DNA from: an uncultured Chitinophagaceae bacterium
GTDB lineage: Bacteria > Bacteroidota > Bacteroidia > Chitinophagales > Chitinophagaceae
Assembly: GCA_937873715.1 (NCBI GenBank)
Contig: CALMYJ010000032.1
Coordinates: 1 to 63,181, forward strand
DNA: 63,181 nucleotides
Direction of reading: 5' to 3'
In this document: positions 46,851 through 56,953 of the stretch, piece by piece
Layout: each line of letters starts with the position of its first letter
Numbering within the stretch: position 1 is the stretch's first letter
Notes under the pieces: model-generated
The model's input: the letters and a program-made list of their open reading frames with translations, nothing else
What the model was told of the DNA's origin: nothing
Database searches by the model: none
Translations under genes and position numbers: made by a program

Positions 46851-47234
46851 CTACAGGCCCAGTTCCTTTACAGGGTCCCAAAACAGTTTTTCAAAATCAA
46901 CCACCTTATCGTCTTTAACCATCACTTTTTCCTTTTGTAGTAAATCTTCCATTAAGGTGGGTGTGGCAAAATGATTTTTGCCGCTGAGCATACCGTTGCG
47001 GTTTACCACACGCTGGGCAGGCACTTTGGGCTTGGCTAAATGTGAGGCATTCATAGCCCAGCCCACCATCCTTGCCGACGATTTGGTGCCGAGGTAAGCA
47101 GCAATGGCACCATACGAAGTAACCCGGCCTTTGGGTATCTGCCGTACTACATCAAATACATCTTCAAAAAAAGAATATTGACTGGTTGTAGCCGCTTTTG
47201 TGGTGCTGGCGCTTTTACTGTTTTTCTTTTTCAT
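46851..47234 (-). CDS. MGMT-family alkyltransferase-like protein without acceptor cysteine
   Basis: A 127-residue protein with the C-terminal DNA-binding fold of O6-methylguanine methyltransferase: VVRQIPKGRVTSYGAIAAYLG (helix-turn-helix), the RMVGWAMNAS arginine-finger region, and VPAQRVVNRNGMLSGK. The normal acceptor motif PCHR is PAQR here, so it cannot take up an alkyl group. It belongs with the alkyltransferase-like (ATL) proteins that bind damaged bases and flag them for excision repair. It overlaps the DUF5522 gene by 20 bases and ends three bases from the convergent DUF420 gene. Confidence 0.88.
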   Translation of the reverse strand: MKKKNSKSASTTKAATTSQYSFFEDVFDVVRQIPKGRVTSYGAIAAYLGTKSSARMVGWAMNASHLAKPKVPAQRVVNRNGMLSGKNHFATPTLMEDLLQKEKVMVKDDKVVDFEKLFWDPVKELGL

Positions 47235-47421
47235 GGTTATTAATGCCGGAAGCAGCTAATAACCGGCTGCGTTTTGGCTCCGGCACACTAATATACGCAT
47301 AAGGACAATGCCTGCAGCCATTGCCACAGCAATAACCTTTTTCAAGATGGTATTGGGCGGTAAGCACCATCAGCCCGTTGGGGTCGTAGTAAAAATGTAT
47401 ACCTTCCTTAAATTCACTCAT
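47215..47421 (-). CDS. DUF5522 small cysteine-rich protein
   Basis: A 68-residue protein matching DUF5522: HFYYDPNGLMVLTAQYHLEK followed by GYCCGNGCRHCPY. The cluster of four cysteines (CC, C, C) could bind zinc or an Fe-S cluster. It overlaps trmB by four bases upstream and the ATL gene by 20 bases downstream, so the three are translationally linked. Its function is not known to me. Confidence 0.85.
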   Translation of the reverse strand: MSEFKEGIHFYYDPNGLMVLTAQYHLEKGYCCGNGCRHCPYAYISVPEPKRSRLLAASGINNHEKEKQ

Positions 47422-48125
47422 CCCTGGTCGTTATTTTCAGTTTCTTTAAGGTATAACTGAAAGGCAGCATCTTTGTTCGCAATAAGTTCCGGCAGGGTAA
47501 ACTGCAGGTAAAAAATCCGGTTGCTGCCGGCAATATCTAATGCTTCGTAATGCGTTTTAATCATCAGCCGGGCATCGGTGGTTTGGGTATATACGTTATC
47601 GTAATCAACAGTAATTGCCAGGTTGTAATGCAGGGCCACTGCTTTGGTAAACTGGTACAATGCCGGCGAGTCGGTTTTTAAATGGATAAGTCCGCCTGGC
47701 CGCAGCACCTGCTGGTACAATCTTAAAAAAACAGGATGTGTCAGCCTTTTTTTTGCCCTTGAGGTACGCAACTGGGGGTCGGGGAAAGTGATCCAAATTT
47801 CATCGACTTCGCCGGGTGCAAAATAGTTGGGGAGCATGCCGATTTGTGTACGCAAAAATGCTGCATTGCCGATATGTTGTTCCAGGCATTTTTTGGCACC
47901 GGCATAAATCCGGTTGCCTTTTATATCAATACCAATACAATTTGTTTCAGGAAATAATTGTGCCAACCCCACCGTGTATTCTCCTTTGCCGCAGGCCAGC
48001 TCCAGCACCAGGGGGTTGTTGTTGCCAAAATGTGCAGCCCACTGCCCCTGCATACCCTCGGGATATTCCTTTACATTTTCAAATGATTTGATGGCGTTAA
48101 AACGAAGTAATTTTTTTTGACCCAT
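47418..48125 (-). CDS. trmB: tRNA (guanine-N7-)-methyltransferase TrmB
   Basis: A 235-residue Rossmann-fold methyltransferase that makes m7G46 in tRNA. The SAM-binding motif LELACGKGEYTVGLA, the ETNCIGIDIKGNRIY segment, the TrmB signature WITFPDPQLRTSRAKKRLTH and the C-terminal TDSPALYQF are present. It is the first gene of a three-gene leftward operon with the DUF5522 and ATL genes. Confidence 0.95.
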   Translation of the reverse strand: MGQKKLLRFNAIKSFENVKEYPEGMQGQWAAHFGNNNPLVLELACGKGEYTVGLAQLFPETNCIGIDIKGNRIYAGAKKCLEQHIGNAAFLRTQIGMLPNYFAPGEVDEIWITFPDPQLRTSRAKKRLTHPVFLRLYQQVLRPGGLIHLKTDSPALYQFTKAVALHYNLAITVDYDNVYTQTTDARLMIKTHYEALDIAGSNRIFYLQFTLPELIANKDAAFQLYLKETENNDQG

Positions 48126-48976
48126 GGGCGCAAATATAGGGTATAGCGGTGGTGACTGCGGCCGGCGGGATGGTATAAAAAGCTATAGACCTGAAGTGTT
48201 TCTGTATTTCATTCATCAACCCTAGTTTGTGGCCTACAATCCATTCTTCACTGTTTGCTGTTGTGTATTCAGCCAGTTAATTTTACGTAATAAAGCTATA
48301 AATTATTGATGGAATCTTTTGCCTCAGGGAAAAGCGAACAGATTGGCATTGATGAAATCCTGAGAGGGAGGAGCTGAAATTTTTTACAAACTTCGTGTGG
48401 AAATTACTAATTATATATCTTTTTTCAAGTGTTTTTACGTGAACGCATTAAAATAATATTGCTTAAAACCCTTTTCCAGAAAGGATTTTACGAATATGTG
48501 GAAAACCTGTTGATTCAACCCACTTGCAAAATTAAAATTACAGATATATGTTTACGTTAGAAACCTAATCAATCCATTCATCCCAATTAACCAGTTAATT
48601 CACAAGATTTATTTTCTTCAAATATTTTTCTACCTTAATCCAAAGGAAAACATTTGAAAATACCTGCTACACGCTTACGTCTGTACGTGTGGTTTGTTGT
48701 AAATCGTAACACAACGAATTTTTCCGCTTTCGTATAGTAGAGTTGAAGCACAATGTTCTTGTCGCTTTGAATCTCTTTTATTTTATACTTATAAAAGAGG
48801 CGTGTGTCTTTTGTGAAAATTAAATAATGAAATATTTATATATTAATACCCCAGTATGGAAAACAACATAAAATTGATTTCCATAACACCCGAGCTGGTA
48901 TTTTAAAATCCAAAAATGGGTATTACAGTACGAGGGTATAATTATCGTTTGAAGCATGTTATAACCAAAAATATCA
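48126..48976. other. Long AT-rich non-coding leader before the adhesin/RHS cassette
   Basis: These 851 bases hold no credible gene. They carry several inverted repeats: CTCTTTTAT/ATAAAAGAG (48773-48781 with 48791-48799, perfect), TTCAAAT.TTTTC-type arms at 48617-48658 (near perfect), and ACACG/CGTGT at 48669-48690. The region probably contains the promoter and a structured 5' leader for the rightward cassette, plus the trmB promoter. No clear TAnnTTTG element was found. Confidence 0.55.
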
Positions 48977-51757
48977 ATGATGAAAAAATTTCTTTTGTTG
49001 CTTTTATTCTATTGCTTCTCCTCATACATAGCGTCCTCTCAAAACAGCTTTCCTGCTTCTGGTTCAGTAAGCATAGGAAGTATCAATGCTGATACCTCGG
49101 CAATACTTGATATAGTTTCTTCTGCAAAAGGGGTTTTAATTCCACGCACTTCCACGAGTAGCAGAAATGCCATCAATGATCCGGCAAAAGGGCTTATTGT
49201 ATTTGATACAACTGTTGGCGCTTTTTCGTACTACAATGGAACATCATGGACATACATTGCAGCAGGCACTTCAACAGCATGGGGACTTACCGGGAACAGC
49301 ATTACAGGCGGCAGTCATTTTATAGGCACAACCAACAATACCGGATTGAGATTCAGAACAAATAATGCAGAAAGAATGCTAATAGATAGTACTGGTTTTG
49401 TTGGGATAAATACTACTGTACCAGGTGCATTTCTGCATATTACAAAAGATAACATTGGCGTCTCGCAAACAAATGCAAACGGAATCTTTTTGCAAAATAA
49501 CACACCAGCTACAAGCACCTTACAACAATATTCGCCTGCTATTGTTCTGGCTAACTCCAGTTGGACAACAAATGGATCTGGAAGTGCACAAAGCCAAATA
49601 TTACGAATTGATAATGCCCCAGTACAAAAAACAATTAGCACAACATACCCAAAATTTAGAATACAGTCATCTGTGAATGGAGCAAGTTTTGCAGACTTGT
49701 TTTCAGTCGGCGGTACTCAAACAGGTAATACAGCAATTTATTTGGCTTTGCAGGGTGTCAATATTTTAGACGTTGGGGGCGGGTTCAATGATTTAATTGC
49801 CAATTCAACCAATGGCATGCGCATGATCTCTTCACATTACCTGCAAAGAGCAGCAATGAGTAATAGCGGATATTGGAATTTTACACCGGCTGATTTGACC
49901 GGGTCATTAAATACGAGTTCAATAAAATTGAATCAAACCTGGAATACCACCGGTTCCCCAACGCTGATCTCAGCCAATGTAAATAATACTGCATCCGGCA
50001 CATCTGCCAATCTATTCGATATTCAGGTAGATTCCATTAGCCGATTTAGGGTAAATAAACATGGAAGATTAATTCTTTGGGGGGGTATTGAACAAACTAA
50101 TAGCGAAGAAAAAAATTTGTTTTCAGGTAATGTTGGTATAGCCACACAAACTCCAAATGAAAAATTGCATGTAAGTGGCAATGTGATAATCTCCGACACG
50201 CTAAAACTGCCCATGGGTGCAGGTTACGGCAAAGTATTAAAAAGCGACGCACAAGGCAATGCAAGTTGGGAGGAAATAGCTATACAATCAGCTATACCTA
50301 CTCTTCAGGAAGTTACTACATCTGGAAAAAACACTTCTGATACTATAACTTTGGCTTCAATTGTTAGCACCAACGACATAAAAGTTAAAAATATCAGTAT
50401 TGGCAGGGGAAATGGTAACATGCATGGCAACCTCGTTGTGGGCAATAATACTTTACAAAATAATACTACGGGTAAATACAATATAGCCTTTGGTGACAGT
50501 GCCCTTCAATTGAACACAACCGGAAATCAAAATACAGCAATAGGTGCTTTTGCACTTGCTTCACTCAATACTGCATCTAACAGCAATGTAGCCGTTGGCG
50601 CTGGCGCATTGTATATGCTTGAAAGTACAGCCTCCCTACCAAATGTAGCCATTGGTACTTCAAGTATGTACTCAACAACAACTGGTGGAGGCAATACGGC
50701 AATGGGTAATGCTTCTCTTTATGCAAATAAAGGGGGTGCCAATAATGTTGCATTGGGATACTGGTCGATGCGTTACAATCTTTCCGGAAACGAAAATGTT
50801 GCAATAGGTACAACGGCATTACGTGAAAATAGGTCGGGCAATAGGAATACAGTAATTGGTCGTGAGGGGCTTCGGAATGATACAAGCGGCCACAACAATG
50901 TAGTTATCGGTTATCAAAGTGGATATAATAATTTTAACGGCAGTAATAATGTATTTATTGGCTACCAGGCTGGCTATAATGAAGTAGGCAGCAATAAACT
51001 CTATATTGCGAATTCTGCAACAGCCACTCCATTAATTGCCGGAGATTTTAATACCGGAAGATTAGGCATAGGCACTACTTCAAATCCAACAGATAAACTG
51101 GAGATTGCGGGTAGCGTTAAAATACATGATACCTTAAAAATACCAACTGGCGCTGGGGCTGGTAAAATATTAACCAGCGATTCACTTGGCAATGCAACCT
51201 GGCAAAATATTACTACTGGTTCAACTAGTGAATCAGGCTGGAGTGTTCAGGGCAATTCGGGCACTATTGCGGCTACAGATTTTATCGGCACCACCGATAA
51301 TGCGCCTCTTACCTTTCGTACCAACAATGTGGAGCAAATGCGAATTGATGCCGGCGGACGTATAGGCATTGGCACAGTAAATACAAATGATACCGCTTTC
51401 AGGCTTTTTGTTGAAAAAGGCATCCATACCCGGAGGGTAAAAGTAGACCAGGAGGAGTGGGCCGATTTTGTGTTTGGAGAAGATTATAAGTTACCTTCTA
51501 TTGCCGAACTGGAAACTTTTATTAAAAAAAATCATCATCTCCCCGGTATACAATCTGAAGCAGAAGTAAAAAGAGAAGGTGTTGACCTCGGCAAAAATCA
51601 GGCTGCATTATTACAAAAAATTGAAGAGTTAACCCTCTATATTATTGAACAGCACCAAAAAATAGAAGCGTTGCAAAAACAAAACAGCCAAATGAATAAC
51701 CTGCAATATGAAGTAGATGAATTAAAAAAACTACTCATTAAAAATAATATACAGTAA
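48977..51757 (+). CDS. Secreted adhesin-like protein with NxAIG head repeats and C-terminal coiled coil
   Basis: A 926-residue exported protein with a signal peptide at about 1-21. The N-terminal repeat region has FIGTTNNTGLRFRTNNAERM, which returns near the end as FIGTTDNAPLTFRTNNVEQM. Residues about 495-678 are a run of GNxNxAIGxxAL-type repeats (NTAIGAFAL, NVAVGAGAL, NVAIGTTAL, NVFIGYQAG), like the left-handed parallel beta-roll heads of trimeric autotransporter adhesins. The C-terminus has the WADFVFGEDYKLPSIAELE segment and a coiled coil (about 870-920) common in Bacteroidota tail-fibre-like proteins. It has no membrane anchor or T9SS tail that I recognise. It is the first gene of the cassette. 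Confidence 0.8.
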   Translation: MMKKFLLLLLFYCFSSYIASSQNSFPASGSVSIGSINADTSAILDIVSSAKGVLIPRTSTSSRNAINDPAKGLIVFDTTVGAFSYYNGTSWTYIAAGTSTAWGLTGNSITGGSHFIGTTNNTGLRFRTNNAERMLIDSTGFVGINTTVPGAFLHITKDNIGVSQTNANGIFLQNNTPATSTLQQYSPAIVLANSSWTTNGSGSAQSQILRIDNAPVQKTISTTYPKFRIQSSVNGASFADLFSVGGTQTGNTAIYLALQGVNILDVGGGFNDLIANSTNGMRMISSHYLQRAAMSNSGYWNFTPADLTGSLNTSSIKLNQTWNTTGSPTLISANVNNTASGTSANLFDIQVDSISRFRVNKHGRLILWGGIEQTNSEEKNLFSGNVGIATQTPNEKLHVSGNVIISDTLKLPMGAGYGKVLKSDAQGNASWEEIAIQSAIPTLQEVTTSGKNTSDTITLASIVSTNDIKVKNISIGRGNGNMHGNLVVGNNTLQNNTTGKYNIAFGDSALQLNTTGNQNTAIGAFALASLNTASNSNVAVGAGALYMLESTASLPNVAIGTSSMYSTTTGGGNTAMGNASLYANKGGANNVALGYWSMRYNLSGNENVAIGTTALRENRSGNRNTVIGREGLRNDTSGHNNVVIGYQSGYNNFNGSNNVFIGYQAGYNEVGSNKLYIANSATATPLIAGDFNTGRLGIGTTSNPTDKLEIAGSVKIHDTLKIPTGAGAGKILTSDSLGNATWQNITTGSTSESGWSVQGNSGTIAATDFIGTTDNAPLTFRTNNVEQMRIDAGGRIGIGTVNTNDTAFRLFVEKGIHTRRVKVDQEEWADFVFGEDYKLPSIAELETFIKKNHHLPGIQSEAEVKREGVDLGKNQAALLQKIEELTLYIIEQHQKIEALQKQNSQMNNLQYEVDELKKLLIKNNIQ

Positions 51758-51763
51758 AGGGTA

Positions 51764-53329
51764 ATGCTGCAGCTTAAACATTACATACTATTAATGCTGA
51801 TTTGTTCTTTTACTACCGCTGCCGCCCAGAAGCCACAGCGCAACGATATGCATGATTCCCTAAAGCAGACGCTTTCTTCAATAACCATCAATATAAACAA
51901 AGCAGAGGCAAAAGCAACGACACTAAGCTCAAATGCAGTTAAAATAAAAGACAGTATTGCACAAACCTTAGAAGCAGTACCGAAAAAATTTATCAACACC
52001 ATCGATAAAAAAATAGATGCCTATTCAGGCAGGATAACAAATAAAACAGTAAAAACGCTGGAAAGGCTTAGCCGCTGGGAAACAAAAATAAAAAAGCAAC
52101 TTGAACAGGTAAGCCCTGAAACTGCTAAACGACTGTTTGCAAACAACCGGCTAACATTTGCTGCCATGCTGCAAAAGGTAAAAGATGGTGAAAGCATAAC
52201 AAAGGACTGGCACAAACAATATGATGAATACCGGGATAAGCTCACGGTAAGCCTGAAATACTTAGACGAACAGAAAGCATACCTGGATCAAAAAATGGTA
52301 CAGCCGCTGGCCAAAACAAAGGCGAAGATGGATGAGTTGGAAAAAACAGTAGATAATCATACGACGCTGGAAGCATTAATGAAAGAAAGAAAAAAAGAGT
52401 TAGTGGATGCCGCATTTGCAGTGTTGGGCAATGGCAAATACCTCACAAAGATGAATAAAGAAGTATGGTACTATGCAGAAACCATGAAAAACTACAAGCA
52501 GTTATTTAATGACCCTGCAAAAGCGGAAGCAACAGCAAAGCAACTGCTCGATAAAATACCGGCCTTTAAAAATTTTATGCAGCAGAATAGCATGCTGGCA
52601 TCATTGTTTGGTCAGCCGGGGGATATGGCCGCCACTGCTAACCTTGTCGGCCTGCAAACCCGGGCAGGCGTACAAAGTCTGCTGCAAAGCCGTATAGCAG
52701 CGGCGGGTCCAGGCGCACAGCAGGTAGTGCAGCAGCAGATGCAGCAGGCACAAGTACAACTGAACCAGCTTAAAGACAAGCTGCTCAAAAACCCCGCCTT
52801 TGGCAATGGCGGCGGCAACCTGCCCGATTTTAAGCCGAATATGCAGAAAACCAAAACATTTAAGCAGCGGCTGGAATGGGGAACAAATATCCAGTTTGCA
52901 CGCAACAGTAATTTACTGCCCGCCACCTCCGACATTGCACTAACGGTGGGGTATAAGCTCAATGACAGGTCGGTGATTGGGCTGGGGGCAAGTTATAAGA
53001 TGGGGCTGGGCAGTATCAGTAAAATCCGCTTCAGCACTGAGGGCCTTGGGCTGCGCAGCTTTATAGACTGGAAGCTGAAGAAACAGTTTTTTATAAGCGG
53101 GGGATATGAAATGAATTACCTGCCCGGGCTAAGTGAAATTCAATTGCCGGCAGTATATGGCAGTGCAGCAGCCTGGCAGCAATCGGCGCTGCTGGGTGTC
53201 AGCAAAAAAATACCGGTAAAAAGCAAATGGTGTAAAAGTACTAAACTGCAACTGCTCTACGATTTTTTGGCAGGGCAGCAGGTGCCACCGGGACGCCAGT
53301 GGGTGTTTAGGGTGGGGTATGAGTTATAA
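51764..53329 (+). CDS. Coiled-coil protein with predicted outer-membrane beta-barrel
   Basis: A 521-residue protein with a signal peptide (YILLMLICSFTTAAAQ). Residues about 25-330 are helical and Lys/Glu/Gln-rich, with strong coiled-coil character and a Gln-rich stretch (QQVVQQQMQQAQVQ). Residues about 365-521 turn into alternating strands (SVIGLGASYKMG, FFISGGYEM, and an aromatic-rich end VFRVGYEL) that look like an eight-strand outer-membrane barrel. I know no named family. It starts six bases after the adhesin gene and may anchor or secrete it. That role is inference. Confidence 0.72.
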   Translation: MLQLKHYILLMLICSFTTAAAQKPQRNDMHDSLKQTLSSITININKAEAKATTLSSNAVKIKDSIAQTLEAVPKKFINTIDKKIDAYSGRITNKTVKTLERLSRWETKIKKQLEQVSPETAKRLFANNRLTFAAMLQKVKDGESITKDWHKQYDEYRDKLTVSLKYLDEQKAYLDQKMVQPLAKTKAKMDELEKTVDNHTTLEALMKERKKELVDAAFAVLGNGKYLTKMNKEVWYYAETMKNYKQLFNDPAKAEATAKQLLDKIPAFKNFMQQNSMLASLFGQPGDMAATANLVGLQTRAGVQSLLQSRIAAAGPGAQQVVQQQMQQAQVQLNQLKDKLLKNPAFGNGGGNLPDFKPNMQKTKTFKQRLEWGTNIQFARNSNLLPATSDIALTVGYKLNDRSVIGLGASYKMGLGSISKIRFSTEGLGLRSFIDWKLKKQFFISGGYEMNYLPGLSEIQLPAVYGSAAAWQQSALLGVSKKIPVKSKWCKSTKLQLLYDFLAGQQVPPGRQWVFRVGYEL

Positions 53330-53359
53330 AAAATAAATAGTAATTAAAATAGGGAAAAT

Positions 53360-56300
53360 ATGTTATTCAGGCTTTTATTTTTCAGTATTATGGTGATGGC
53401 TTCAATGGCATCTTTGTCACAGGAGCCATTAAAAAATTATCATCAAAAGATTATTCCTGTATCTCCAAATGCAGCAGCTATAGAAAAATATATTGATTAC
53501 CCTATATCTGGCCACACAGGTGTTCCATCAATTTCAGTTCCAATCTACTCATGCGAAATAAAGGGTTATACTTTGCCGGTTTCAATATCTTATCATGCCG
53601 GTGGTATTAAAGTAGATCAAGATGCCTCAAATATTGGATTGGGTTGGGCATTAAATGCTGGAGGCGTCATTACAGCAAAGGTAAACGGTATAACAGATGA
53701 TTTTTCAGGGATGGGCAATTCGCATCCACAATATCAGAAAATCAAAAACTTAAGTTTTGTAACGTCCTACGGGCCTACATATATGGATTGTTTTAATTTA
53801 GAACTTTTGGATGATCCCTTTATTATATATACCGGCGAAGATATCGAATATCTAAGGAATGTTATAAGTTATAACGATGATTCTCAACCGGATATTTACA
53901 GTTTTCAGTATGGTGCTCGTAGCGGACAATTTTTTAAAGATGAAAATGGAGTATTCCGAACAATCCCTTTTTCCAAACTTAAAATCGAAACGTACTCTGC
54001 TTTAAATTTTTCCGGTTTTGTCATAATAGATGAGGAAGGTGTTCGATTTGAGTTTACTGAAATTTCAGGTTCAAAAGGAGTTGAAGCTAATTCATTAAAC
54101 CCCTTATATGGCAAAGATGCTATATACAGCAACTACAGGCCTTCATACAGTCTAACAAAAATACAGACCCCCAATGGCGGTGAAATGAATTTTACTTATG
54201 CACATCAGAACTACAATAATCTGATGCAGATACAGGCAAATAGGGATAAATACTTGGTGCCCGAGTCTGGCTGCTTTCAATACTATAATGGGGACATGAA
54301 ATACCGTTATACCTCTTCAACTATGGAGATGCGATACAACGACAAAGTTATTTCTTCAATTAGCACAAATAACGGCCTAGAGGTTGTTTTTGAGTATGAT
54401 TCAGAACCAAGGCTGGATTTACCAGGAAATGGATCAACTATGACGGGAGCCAGGGCACTTAAATCCATTGCAATGCTTAGGCCAGGTACTGAGCCCGAAC
54501 AAATTAAAAAAATCAATTTTTCACATAACTATTTTTCTACCGGCGGTGGCATGGCTTCAATGTATAATTACAGGCTTCGCCTTGACGCCCTTCAGGAAGA
54601 GGGCAAACCGCCCTATCAATTTTTTTATAATACCACGCCTTTACCGCACCGACTTTCTTTTGCACAAGACCATTGGGGTTATAGTAATGGAAAATTCACC
54701 AACACATCACTTTTTCCGAAAGATATTGCTCATCTTCTTCTCGATGGTGCAGACCGGGAGCCTGATTTTGAACATACACAGGCTGGCGTACTTTCCAAAA
54801 TAATATACCCTACCGGAGGGTTTGTGGAATATACTTACGAACCTAACAATTACCGGGTAATAGCAAACACCAATAAATACACAGAATATATTGGCCCGGG
54901 AGTAATTTATCAACCAAATAATACTCAGTCAGAAACTTTTAGTATTCCCGAAGGTGCAATTGCAATAAGGATTTTTTATAACAATGCTTTTACCGGCACC
55001 GAGGTGCATAATGATGAAACATACATATACTTGGATGGCCCCAATAATTACCACTTGGTAATGACGGGAGTGAATAATGAAGGCCAACTGCTCAGTTTGG
55101 AGCCAGGTGAATACACCCTAAGCATAACAGCAGTTGGTGATACTTATCCTGCTTCCGCATCTATACGTTGGTACAATACGGAAGTTCAGCCCCCACATAA
55201 TAAAATAACGGGAGGCTTACGTATAAAAAAAATAAAAGCCTACTCAGCAAATAACACAGTTAGTTACATAAAGAGTTTTGAATATCTGAAACCAGGCACT
55301 GATGAATCTAGTGGTATTGTAATGTTTGAGCCTGCGTACATTCAATATAATATTAGTGATTTTTTTGTCCCAAATACGGGTTGTGGTGGTAATTGTGGAT
55401 TTATACAATGTTCTTATTTGAGTCAAAATAATAATAGCTACCTGCCTTTGTTTTTTGAGAACGGTTCAGTAGTTGGATATACGGATCTTACAGAGTATGC
55501 TGCCGACAATGATGGGCCAGATAAATATACTAATGGATACAAGGAGTCAAAATATATAGTAAATAACAACTATGATCTCAGCTACACACCTAATTTTCCT
55601 TATGTCCCACAGATATTATTCAACTGGATGAATGGTGCTCTTTTGTCTGAAAAAGTATATTCTAAAAGAAGTGATGGAACCACAAATCTAGCCAAACAAA
55701 TTACCAATACATATAACTATAACTTTTTTGATAATGGCATGGAAAATCTGCCAAATACTTTTAAGGCGTTAGGCGCAAAGATTGGGTTATTGAAAGGAAT
55801 GGATATATGTAGGTCAGGGTGCGACTGCACAATACCTAATGCAATATTTTCACAAATACAGTTTGGTGTCGCTGGCTTCAAAATTTATTCCTCATGGCAC
55901 TACTTGACTTCACAAACCGTAACAGAATATGATATTAATGATAACGTATTAACACAAGTATACTCATACGACTACAACCATGATAATATTCTGCCCCAGG
56001 CCACAGAACGAACTAATAGTAAACTTGAGTTAATAAGAAAGGAATTTAAGTATCCTGGAGACTTTGCCGCAAACCCGGTTTATGCTGAAATGCTGGCACG
56101 GAATATGATTGCCCCTGTTATTGAGGAAACCGAATGGAACACCAATGTAATTACTGAAAAAACTGAATTAGTTTATGCTATTAATCCTGTTACCAATGTG
56201 CCGTTGCCTTCCGAGTTGATAAGATACGATCCCCCTACCAGTTTAGCACAATCCCTGAAAAAATTCCAGGTTTATGACCATAACAACAACCTGGTGCAGG

Positions 56301-56911
56301 AAACCCAAAGCGATGGCATTACAAAAGTGTATACCTGGGGTTACGCCGGTAGCTACCCGGTTGCAGAAACCCGTAATGCTCTTTTAAATGAAGTGGCTTT
56401 TACCTCCTTTGAACCGGGTACGGACAGCCGCTGGACGGGTATACAGCCCGGGGCCATACATGCCGTAACAGGAGGCGGCAGCAGCATTACCGGTAATCAT
56501 TTTTATACGCTTACCGGCAATCCGCTTACATCCGAAGCCCTGCCTACAGGAAAAACATACACGGTATCTTATTGGAGCAGTAACGGAGCTTATGATGTAA
56601 ACGGTACAGTGTACCGGCAGGGTAAAACGATAACAGTTAACAATGTACAATGGACCTGCTACGAGCACCAGGTTATAGTTGATAACCCCATATCTATATC
56701 GGGTACAGGCAATATCGATGAACTACGCCTGTATCCTTCTGCCGCACAAATGACCACTTTTACCTACAAGCCATTTACAGGCTTAACCAGCCAGTGCGAT
56801 ATGAATAACCGCATTACCTATTTTGAATATGACAGTCTTAGTCGGCTGATGATGGTAAAAGATGAGGATGGAAATATCCTGAAAAAATTTGAATACCAGT
56901 ACTATGAATAG
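53360..56911 (+). CDS. Secreted SpvB/RHS-like protein
   Basis: An 1183-residue exported protein. After the signal peptide the block HTGVPSISVPIYSCEIKGY, then SYHAGGIKVDQDASNIGLGW, resembles the N-terminus of SpvB/TcaC-type and Bacteroidota RHS proteins. The middle is strand-rich. The last 60 residues hold true YD-type repeats (RITYFEYDSLSRLMMVKDED) and then the frame stops. It therefore looks like the N-terminal part of an RHS shell that continues in the next gene. The sequence is AT-rich until about 56200 and then clearly richer in GC, matching the next gene's body. No toxin tip or CTD is present. Confidence 0.82.
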   Translation: MLFRLLFFSIMVMASMASLSQEPLKNYHQKIIPVSPNAAAIEKYIDYPISGHTGVPSISVPIYSCEIKGYTLPVSISYHAGGIKVDQDASNIGLGWALNAGGVITAKVNGITDDFSGMGNSHPQYQKIKNLSFVTSYGPTYMDCFNLELLDDPFIIYTGEDIEYLRNVISYNDDSQPDIYSFQYGARSGQFFKDENGVFRTIPFSKLKIETYSALNFSGFVIIDEEGVRFEFTEISGSKGVEANSLNPLYGKDAIYSNYRPSYSLTKIQTPNGGEMNFTYAHQNYNNLMQIQANRDKYLVPESGCFQYYNGDMKYRYTSSTMEMRYNDKVISSISTNNGLEVVFEYDSEPRLDLPGNGSTMTGARALKSIAMLRPGTEPEQIKKINFSHNYFSTGGGMASMYNYRLRLDALQEEGKPPYQFFYNTTPLPHRLSFAQDHWGYSNGKFTNTSLFPKDIAHLLLDGADREPDFEHTQAGVLSKIIYPTGGFVEYTYEPNNYRVIANTNKYTEYIGPGVIYQPNNTQSETFSIPEGAIAIRIFYNNAFTGTEVHNDETYIYLDGPNNYHLVMTGVNNEGQLLSLEPGEYTLSITAVGDTYPASASIRWYNTEVQPPHNKITGGLRIKKIKAYSANNTVSYIKSFEYLKPGTDESSGIVMFEPAYIQYNISDFFVPNTGCGGNCGFIQCSYLSQNNNSYLPLFFENGSVVGYTDLTEYAADNDGPDKYTNGYKESKYIVNNNYDLSYTPNFPYVPQILFNWMNGALLSEKVYSKRSDGTTNLAKQITNTYNYNFFDNGMENLPNTFKALGAKIGLLKGMDICRSGCDCTIPNAIFSQIQFGVAGFKIYSSWHYLTSQTVTEYDINDNVLTQVYSYDYNHDNILPQATERTNSKLELIRKEFKYPGDFAANPVYAEMLARNMIAPVIEETEWNTNVITEKTELVYAINPVTNVPLPSELIRYDPPTSLAQSLKKFQVYDHNNNLVQETQSDGITKVYTWGYAGSYPVAETRNALLNEVAFTSFEPGTDSRWTGIQPGAIHAVTGGGSSITGNHFYTLTGNPLTSEALPTGKTYTVSYWSSNGAYDVNGTVYRQGKTITVNNVQWTCYEHQVIVDNPISISGTGNIDELRLYPSAAQMTTFTYKPFTGLTSQCDMNNRITYFEYDSLSRLMMVKDEDGNILKKFEYQYYE

Positions 56912-56953
56912 TAACACGATATCATACAGAAACTTTAAGCTTAAACGAATAGT

